Assembly (NCBI GenBank): GCA_023038255.1
Contig: CP082927.1
Span: forward strand, 696,146 to 760,145
Source: Candidatus Peribacteria bacterium
GTDB taxonomy: Bacteria > Patescibacteriota > Gracilibacteria > Peribacterales > Peribacteraceae
DNA: 64,000 nt
Direction: 5' to 3'
The notes under the pieces were generated by a model. The model was not told the DNA's origin. It saw only the letters and a program-made list of their open reading frames with translations, and ran no database searches. The translations under genes were made by a program, and so were the position numbers. Below, piece by piece: positions 59,352-64,000 of the stretch (positions are counted from its first letter, which is position 1; each line of letters starts with the position of its first letter).

Positions 59352-59357
59352 TACAAT
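59352..59357 (+). promoter_or_regulatory. -10 box of tgt, leaderless
   Basis: TACAAT with 7 bases to the ATG at 59365. Confidence 0.6.
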
Positions 59358-59364
59358 AAAGCAA

Positions 59365-60459
59365 ATGTTCGAGCTTCTTTCTACGTCACCAATGGGTCGC
59401 CGCGGTCGCATTCATACAATGCACGGTGTTATCGAAACTCCGGTTTTCTTTCCGGTCGGAACGGCAGGCGCTATGCGCGGCATGACGCTTGATGATGTGC
59501 GAGGACTCGGATCGCAGGTGCTGCTCTGCAACACCTATCACCTGCATATCCAGCCCGGAGAAAATACCATCGCTGAAGCGGGAGGATTACACGAATTTAT
59601 CGGATGGGATGGACCGATTCTCACAGACTCCGGCGGGTTCCAGGTTTTTTCACTCGAGGGAAACCGGAAGATTGTCGAACATGGCGTGCATTTCAAATCA
59701 CACATTGATGGCTCCCCTCTTTTTCTAGGACCCGAAGAAGCAATGCGCATCCAGCACACACTCGGAAGTGACATCATCATGTGCTTCGATGAATGTCCGC
59801 CATCGACGGCACCCAGAAAAAAACAGATCGAAGCGGTGGATCGTACATTGCGGTGGGCGAAGGAATGTAAAAAGTGGCACGAACAACTCAAAGCAGAAAC
59901 CGGCCCACGCCCGTCCAAAACATCCGTCACCTCTCCCCTCCTCTTCGGCATCATCCAAGGTGGCCTCGAACGCGATCTCCGTGAAAAATGTGCACAGGAA
60001 TTAATCGCGATCGGGTTTGATGGTTATGCAATTGGCGGACTGGCTGTCGGAGAAACAGAAAAAGAAATGTATGACGTCCTCGAATATGTCTGTCCGATTT
60101 TGCCAAAGGATAAGCCACGATACCTGATGGGTGTCGGTCGCATCAGTCAGCACAAAGAAGCGGTGAAGCACGGCATTGATTTGTTTGATTGTGTGATGCC
60201 GATGCGCGAAGCACGGCACGGAAAAATATATTTGAGTGACGGCACGCACATCAATATCCGCAACAGCGCCTTCACACATGATCACTCCATAATCGACAGC
60301 ACATCCACTTCCGCCCTCAGCAGAAAGCATCTCAAGAGCTATCTCTCACATCTCTTCAGACTGAACGAGCGTTCCGCACAGACGATTGCCTGTATGCAGA
60401 ATATGGCGGTCACACTGGAAGCGATGAAGACGTTACGTGAGGAAATAGAGTCTCTCTAA
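59365..60459 (+). CDS. tgt: tRNA-guanine transglycosylase, zinc cysteines lost
   Basis: A 364-residue TIM-barrel enzyme that exchanges G34 of certain tRNAs for a queuine precursor. Marks: PVFFPVGTAGAMRGMT, GWDGPILTDSGGFQVFSL (catalytic Asp), GSDIIMCFDECPP, FGIIQGGLERDLREKCA, YAIGGLAVGETEKEM, YLMGVGR and LFDCVMPMREARHGKIY (second catalytic Asp). The usual zinc site CxCxxC...H is replaced: after NIRN...IIDS it reads TSTSALSRKHLKSYLSHLF, with no cysteines though His remains. Active-site residues are intact, so loss of structural zinc, not of function, is the simplest reading. TACAAT (59352-59357) is 7 bases before the ATG. Confidence 0.93.
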   Translation: MFELLSTSPMGRRGRIHTMHGVIETPVFFPVGTAGAMRGMTLDDVRGLGSQVLLCNTYHLHIQPGENTIAEAGGLHEFIGWDGPILTDSGGFQVFSLEGNRKIVEHGVHFKSHIDGSPLFLGPEEAMRIQHTLGSDIIMCFDECPPSTAPRKKQIEAVDRTLRWAKECKKWHEQLKAETGPRPSKTSVTSPLLFGIIQGGLERDLREKCAQELIAIGFDGYAIGGLAVGETEKEMYDVLEYVCPILPKDKPRYLMGVGRISQHKEAVKHGIDLFDCVMPMREARHGKIYLSDGTHINIRNSAFTHDHSIIDSTSTSALSRKHLKSYLSHLFRLNERSAQTIACMQNMAVTLEAMKTLREEIESL

Positions 60460-60545
60460 AAGGTTGCCAGTTATTGGTTATTGGAAACTACAAAAAAGAT
60501 CTTCACTGCTAAAAACTATCACCTATAACCTCATACCTAAAGTTA
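60459..60545. repeat. Inverted pair of heptanucleotide repeat arrays
   Basis: Left arm AAAGGTT, GCCAGTT, ATTGGTT, ATTGGAA; right arm AAAAACT, ATCACCT, ATAACCT, CATACCT between convergent tgt and rplU; the first and last bases touch both genes' ends. Confidence 0.8.
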
Positions 60546-60857
60546 GGCTTTGATGGAAACAACCTCTACTGCTGTGTAGTCCTGTCTGTGACCGCGGACG
60601 CGCAGGTAGCGCTTACGCTTCTTGAACTTGAGGACGCGGATTTTCTTGTCGCGGCCGTGCTCGATCACTTTCACGCTGACGCTGGCACCATCGACGAACG
60701 GTTTGCCAAGAACGACATCACCACCATCTTTCATGATCATCAAGACATCTTTGAATTCGATAGTCTTGTCCTTTTCAGAGTCCTGCAACGGGATCTCAAG
60801 GGTATCTCCCTCTTGGACCATTTCCTGAAAGCCTGCGATAGAAACGACTGCAAACAT
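60543..60857 (-). CDS. rplU: 50S ribosomal protein L21
   Basis: A 104-residue large-subunit protein binding 23S rRNA. Marks: MFAVVSIAGFQEMVQEGDTL, GKPFVDGASVSVKVIEHGRD, KIRVLKFKKRKRYLRVRGHR then QDYTAVEVVSI. Length is normal. The usual partner rpmA (L27) is not adjacent: downstream lies the convergent tgt. Start 60857; the upstream frame is a pyrimidine-rich leader following TACACT. Confidence 0.94.
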   Translation of the reverse strand: MFAVVSIAGFQEMVQEGDTLEIPLQDSEKDKTIEFKDVLMIMKDGGDVVLGKPFVDGASVSVKVIEHGRDKKIRVLKFKKRKRYLRVRGHRQDYTAVEVVSIKA

Positions 60858-61022
60858 GAAAAATCGGGTTGAAAGTGCGGGGAGTGTAGAGGGTACGGGA
60901 AAGGAGCGCAAGGGCGATTTCTGGATTCCTGCAGCCTTGCCCAGAACCGCGGATTCGACTATAGAGGCATCCGGCTGCGGTTTGCAGCATCCCTTCTCCT
61001 TTTAGAAAATAGAAAAATCTGC

Positions 61023-61028
61023 TATAAT
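61023..61028 (+). promoter_or_regulatory. -10 box of the first FAD oxidoreductase, leaderless
   Basis: TATAAT with 7 bases to the ATG at 61036. Confidence 0.6.
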
Positions 61029-61035
61029 AATAGGA

Positions 61036-62403
61036 ATGTCACACACACCCCCACCCTCCCCCTGGCTTGCCCAGCTTATACAGGAACGTGCCGCTTTTCT
61101 GCTGAACGGTGACGCAGAAGCGGATGTCGCCGTTGTCGGCGCCGGTATTGCGGGTGTATCCACCGTCTATCAGCTCCTGAAACACACGGATCTGAAAGTC
61201 ATTCTTATTGATGCCGGACGCATTGCACACGGTGCTACAGGCAGAAACGCGGGGCAGCTTGTGAGCTACTTCGAGCGTCCGTTCCCGGATATTGTGAAAG
61301 CATTTGGTTTGGAGATGGCAGTCGCCGGACAGCTCGCCGTGGAATCCGCCTGGGATATTGTGGACGATATCCGCTACGACTGCGGCCTGAAGACTCCTCT
61401 GCACATTTGTGCGGGATATGCAGGACTCACCGCTGTGGAGCAGATTATTCAGCACCTGGAAGAACAGGACCTGCGTGCAAAGGCAGGCATTGAACAGGAA
61501 CCGATGCTCATAAAAGTGGACCCCGCTCTCATTGCCCAGATTCCGGTGCATCTGCAAAAGTACTGCACGCAGGTCCCGCAGTCTGTGATTATGAAAGCGC
61601 TGGAAACAGAAGATGACGCGTTTATTGCAGCGGAAATTGCGAAGAAAGGATGTATGAACAGCGCGCTTTTCTGTGAGGAACTTGTTGCACATCTCGCAAC
61701 CCGCTTCCCGGAACGCCTGAGTGTTGTCGAACATTTGCCGGTTCACACCGTCACGCTCGAGAAAGACAGCGCCATTCTCCATACAAACAGCCACACGATT
61801 CACTGTACAAACGTCGTGCTCTGCACCAATGGCTTTGAAAACTTCACCATTGAAAACAATGCAGGCGAGCCAGTCGATGCCAGTTTTCATGCAAGCGTCA
61901 AAGGCCGCATTGGCTACATGGCTGCGTATTACGACGAACCGAACCAGGTGCCAATTGCCATCAGTTACTACCGCTCCGACATGAAGGGTGAACCGTACCA
62001 CTACCTCACCCGTCGCCCCTACGACAAAGCAGCAGGCAGTAGCGGATCACTCGTGTGTATCGGCGGACCGGAGCGTCATTTGCCGGACAGCGCCGAGTAT
62101 GACCCGCTCGTCGCTTTCCCCGCAGATATTGAAGAAGAGCTGGACCGCCAGCTCCGCTACAGTTACCACGATCTCCCGCCGCGTGCTGCGAGACTGTTTT
62201 TATGGCAGGGATTGATGGGCTACACCCCCAACCAGATCCGCCGTGTGGGATACGAGCCGAAGAACAAGGTGCTCCTCTATAACCTCGGCTGTAACGGCGT
62301 CGGTATTCTGCCGTCCATTTACGGCGGCAAGCGCATCATGCAACTCCTCTCGGGAATCGACCTACCGCCGTCCATCTTCGATCCGGCGCTCGGACATCTT
62401 TAA
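61036..62403 (+). CDS. FAD-dependent oxidoreductase (DAO family), copy 1
   Basis: A 455-residue flavoprotein of the D-amino-acid oxidase/glycine oxidase superfamily, oxidising an amine or amino acid. FAD dinucleotide motif ADVAVVGAGIAGVSTVYQLL (about residues 29-48), then DAGRIAHGATGRNAGQL. The C-terminal segment (GYEPKNKVLLYNLGCNGVGI then LPSIYGGKRIM) is the second flavin contact. A short shared N-terminal motif SPWLAQL is also found in the next gene. Substrate unknown. TATAAT lies 7 bases upstream of the ATG; the next gene starts 3 bases after the stop. Confidence 0.88.
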   Translation: MSHTPPPSPWLAQLIQERAAFLLNGDAEADVAVVGAGIAGVSTVYQLLKHTDLKVILIDAGRIAHGATGRNAGQLVSYFERPFPDIVKAFGLEMAVAGQLAVESAWDIVDDIRYDCGLKTPLHICAGYAGLTAVEQIIQHLEEQDLRAKAGIEQEPMLIKVDPALIAQIPVHLQKYCTQVPQSVIMKALETEDDAFIAAEIAKKGCMNSALFCEELVAHLATRFPERLSVVEHLPVHTVTLEKDSAILHTNSHTIHCTNVVLCTNGFENFTIENNAGEPVDASFHASVKGRIGYMAAYYDEPNQVPIAISYYRSDMKGEPYHYLTRRPYDKAAGSSGSLVCIGGPERHLPDSAEYDPLVAFPADIEEELDRQLRYSYHDLPPRAARLFLWQGLMGYTPNQIRRVGYEPKNKVLLYNLGCNGVGILPSIYGGKRIMQLLSGIDLPPSIFDPALGHL

Positions 62404-62406
62404 TCT

Positions 62407-63750
62407 ATGCACCCGACACAATCACCCTGGCTGGCACAGCTGAGCGCACGCGAGCCGCATGGTTTGTCACGCGATCCCGATGCAGATGTCGTCATTATCG
62501 GTGCGGGTATAGCGGGCATCGCCACGACCTATCAACTCCTGATGCACAGCGACCACAGCGTCATTCTTGTCGATGCAGGACGCATTGCACATGGCGCAAC
62601 AGGCCGCAATGCCGGACATGTGGTGAATGAATTCGAACGGCCCATCAGCAACATTATGGAGGTGTTTGGAAAAGACATGGCACTCGATGCCCTGAAAAAC
62701 GTGGAATCCGGTTGGGATATTCTGGAGGAAATGCTCTCCATGAGCGGCATACACGACTCCTACGAAGCCTGTGTCAGCTACAACGGCTTTGCAACCATTG
62801 ATACGCTGCTGGATAACCTCCGCACCCACGACATCCGCAGTGCAGCGGGCATCATCCATGAACCGATTCTGGTCAAAAATGACCCCGCGATCCTTGCTCA
62901 GATTCCAGAGGAACTGATGCCGCACGTGACCCCGGTCCCCCACTCTGCGGTTCTGGAAATCCTGCACACAGATGACACGTCTTTTATCGGCGCCGAAATC
63001 GCACAGATCGCCTGCATGAACAGCGCACTGTTCTGCGAAGATCTGACCACATGGATGCTCCGCAAATTCGCTGATCGTTTCCAGGTGACAGAAGAGACAC
63101 CTGTGACAACTGTTGTCCTCCACTCCTCTTCTGCAGAACTACACACCGCGACTCATCGCCTCACCGCCCGGCATGTCATTCTCTGTACCAATGGCTACAA
63201 AACAGTCCGCATTGAACAGTCCGCTGGCGAACCCATTGACCCCGTCTTTCACGCGATGGTGCAGGGTGTCGCAGGCTATATGACCGGCTACCTGGACGCA
63301 GAGCCTAAACCGGCACAGGCATTCAGCTATTTCCACCCGGAAGAGTACTACATCACCCGTCGGCCGTACGCGCTCAAAAACGGAAGCACCGCGTCGCTCA
63401 CCTGTTTGGGCGGAGGAGATGCCGAGTTACCGGAGAATACCACTTTCGATCCCCTCGCACCGCTTCCTCCGGACGTGGAGCAGGGACTCGCGCACGAAAT
63501 ACTACATGTCTACAATGGCCTTCCGGATACAGCAACGCACACATTCCTCTGGCAGGGTCTGATGGGCTACACCAAAAATACCATCCGTCGCATTGGCTTC
63601 GAGCCACGCAATAACGTGCTCCTCTACAATCTCGGCTGTAACGGCGTCGGCATCCTGCCCTCCGTCTATGGCGGCAAGCGCATCCGGCAGCTTTTGAAAG
63701 GCGACACGCTGCCCCCGAGCATTTTCGATCCCATCAACGGAGATCGTTAA
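62407..63750 (+). CDS. FAD-dependent oxidoreductase (DAO family), copy 2
   Basis: A 447-residue paralogue of the preceding gene: same SPWLAQL start, ADVVIIGAGIAGIATTYQLL, DAGRIAHGATGRNAGHV, CMNSALFCEDL, FLWQGLMGYTKN and NLGCNGVGILPSVYGGKRI. The two are collinear over their full length, so a tandem duplication is likely; roughly half of the residues appear identical by eye. Start is 3 bases after copy 1, so they share one transcript. They may form a heteromer or have split substrate range. Confidence 0.88.
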   Translation: MHPTQSPWLAQLSAREPHGLSRDPDADVVIIGAGIAGIATTYQLLMHSDHSVILVDAGRIAHGATGRNAGHVVNEFERPISNIMEVFGKDMALDALKNVESGWDILEEMLSMSGIHDSYEACVSYNGFATIDTLLDNLRTHDIRSAAGIIHEPILVKNDPAILAQIPEELMPHVTPVPHSAVLEILHTDDTSFIGAEIAQIACMNSALFCEDLTTWMLRKFADRFQVTEETPVTTVVLHSSSAELHTATHRLTARHVILCTNGYKTVRIEQSAGEPIDPVFHAMVQGVAGYMTGYLDAEPKPAQAFSYFHPEEYYITRRPYALKNGSTASLTCLGGGDAELPENTTFDPLAPLPPDVEQGLAHEILHVYNGLPDTATHTFLWQGLMGYTKNTIRRIGFEPRNNVLLYNLGCNGVGILPSVYGGKRIRQLLKGDTLPPSIFDPINGDR

Positions 63751-63759
63751 GATTTTTTC

Positions 63760-63789
63760 TTGACCCTCACGCCACGTCAGCCTTTAAGC
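63760..63789 (+). promoter_or_regulatory. Possible MerR-type promoter/operator
   Basis: TTGACC (63761-63766) and a TTTAAG near 63784 flank a TGAC...GTCA inverted repeat. MerR regulators bind such spacers, so the regulator may control itself. Weak evidence. Confidence 0.3.
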
Positions 63790-63818
63790 TGCGTCTGTTT
63801 TCCAATCCCCTTAACCGT

Positions 63819-64000
63819 ATGCCCTACACCGTCCAGCAACTCGCCGACCTCGCCGGCATCAGCGTCCGCACTCTGCATCATTACGATGAGATCGGCTTGC
63901 TGACTCCTATGCGTTCCCCAAAAAACGATTACCGTGCATACGGCGAACCGGAACTCCTGCGCCTGCAGCAGATTCTCTTTTTCCGCGAACTGGAGTTTCC
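63819..64000 (+). CDS. MerR-family transcriptional regulator, 5' part only
   Basis: The first 60 codons of a MerR-type regulator run off the window. The winged-helix start is clear: MPYTVQQLADLAGISVRTLH, then HYDEIGLLTP, NDYRAYGEPELLRLQQILFF. The HYDEIGLL form is typical of the TipA-like branch. The effector-binding domain is outside. It follows the two FAD oxidoreductases after 68 bases on the same strand and might regulate them. Confidence 0.9.
   Translation, partial: MPYTVQQLADLAGISVRTLHHYDEIGLLTPMRSPKNDYRAYGEPELLRLQQILFFRELEF

Noticed and set aside
61039-62001. 320-codon minus-strand frame opposite the first FAD oxidoreductase
   Set aside because: Antisense to a full FAD-domain protein with a promoter; no own signals.

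Overview
The window is a gene-dense stretch of a bacterial chromosome of about 52-54% G+C by eye. TGA is an ordinary stop codon throughout. The gene set is bacterial, but many family members are short or altered: a transglycosylase with a lost zinc site, a PilB-like ATPase without its N-terminal domain, and a baseplate-J-like membrane protein of a kind common in Patescibacteria. Together with the many small lineage-specific proteins this suggests a Patescibacteria (CPR) genome, most likely of the Peregrinibacteria/Peribacteria type. That assignment is inference. The TGA stops argue against the code-25 Gracilibacteria and Absconditabacteria. There are no transposases, prophage blocks or CRISPR arrays.

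Layout. 0-8 kb: glmS 3' end, a sigma-70 factor, a class B penicillin-binding protein, a PilB/GspE-like ATPase and a FecR-like surface protein. 8-13.9 kb: nitroreductase, RluA-type pseudouridine synthase, two candidate small RNAs, tyrS, a mini-operon of three small proteins, a DsbA-like oxidoreductase, and a Xer recombinase beside a convincing dif site. 13.9-24.8 kb: envelope genes (DUF218, baseplate-J-like, a WecA/MraY-type transferase, M23 peptidase), pgk, a TsaE-HD fusion and rarA. 24.8-34.6 kb: ABC exporter, priA, a bactofilin-like membrane protein, the DUF4870-pyrH-frr-spoU cluster and two paralogous small membrane proteins. 34.6-41.4 kb: a cysteine-rich surface protein, pyk, rsmH with an ftsL-like gene, an L,D-transpeptidase and a RecB/Cas4-like nuclease. 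41.4-51.1 kb: ECF sigma factor with a 53-codon partner, ROK sugar kinase, and the pentose-phosphate genes gnd, tal and tkt. 51.2-64 kb: lipoprotein, recG, miaA, clpP, DoxX-like protein, tgt, rplU, two tandem FAD oxidoreductases and the start of a MerR-type regulator. Four tRNA genes are present: Pro-TGG, Arg-TCT, Ser-GCT and Ser-TGA.

Genes acting together. pgk, pyk, the ROK kinase, gnd, tal and tkt outline sugar catabolism through glycolysis and the pentose-phosphate route. The penicillin-binding protein, L,D-transpeptidase, FtsL-like protein, RsmH, GlmS, two M23 peptidases and the WecA/MraY-type transferase serve the cell wall and division. RecG, RarA, PriA and Xer/dif serve replication-fork repair and chromosome resolution.

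Two signals run through the whole window. First, many start codons lie 6-9 bases after a -10 box, where transcription itself should begin, so much of the mRNA looks leaderless; a few small genes of unknown function instead carry near-consensus promoters, untranslated leaders and Shine-Dalgarno sites. Second, at least ten intergenic gaps are filled by a degenerate seven-base tandem repeat (about nnRGYTA per unit), often as inverted pairs.
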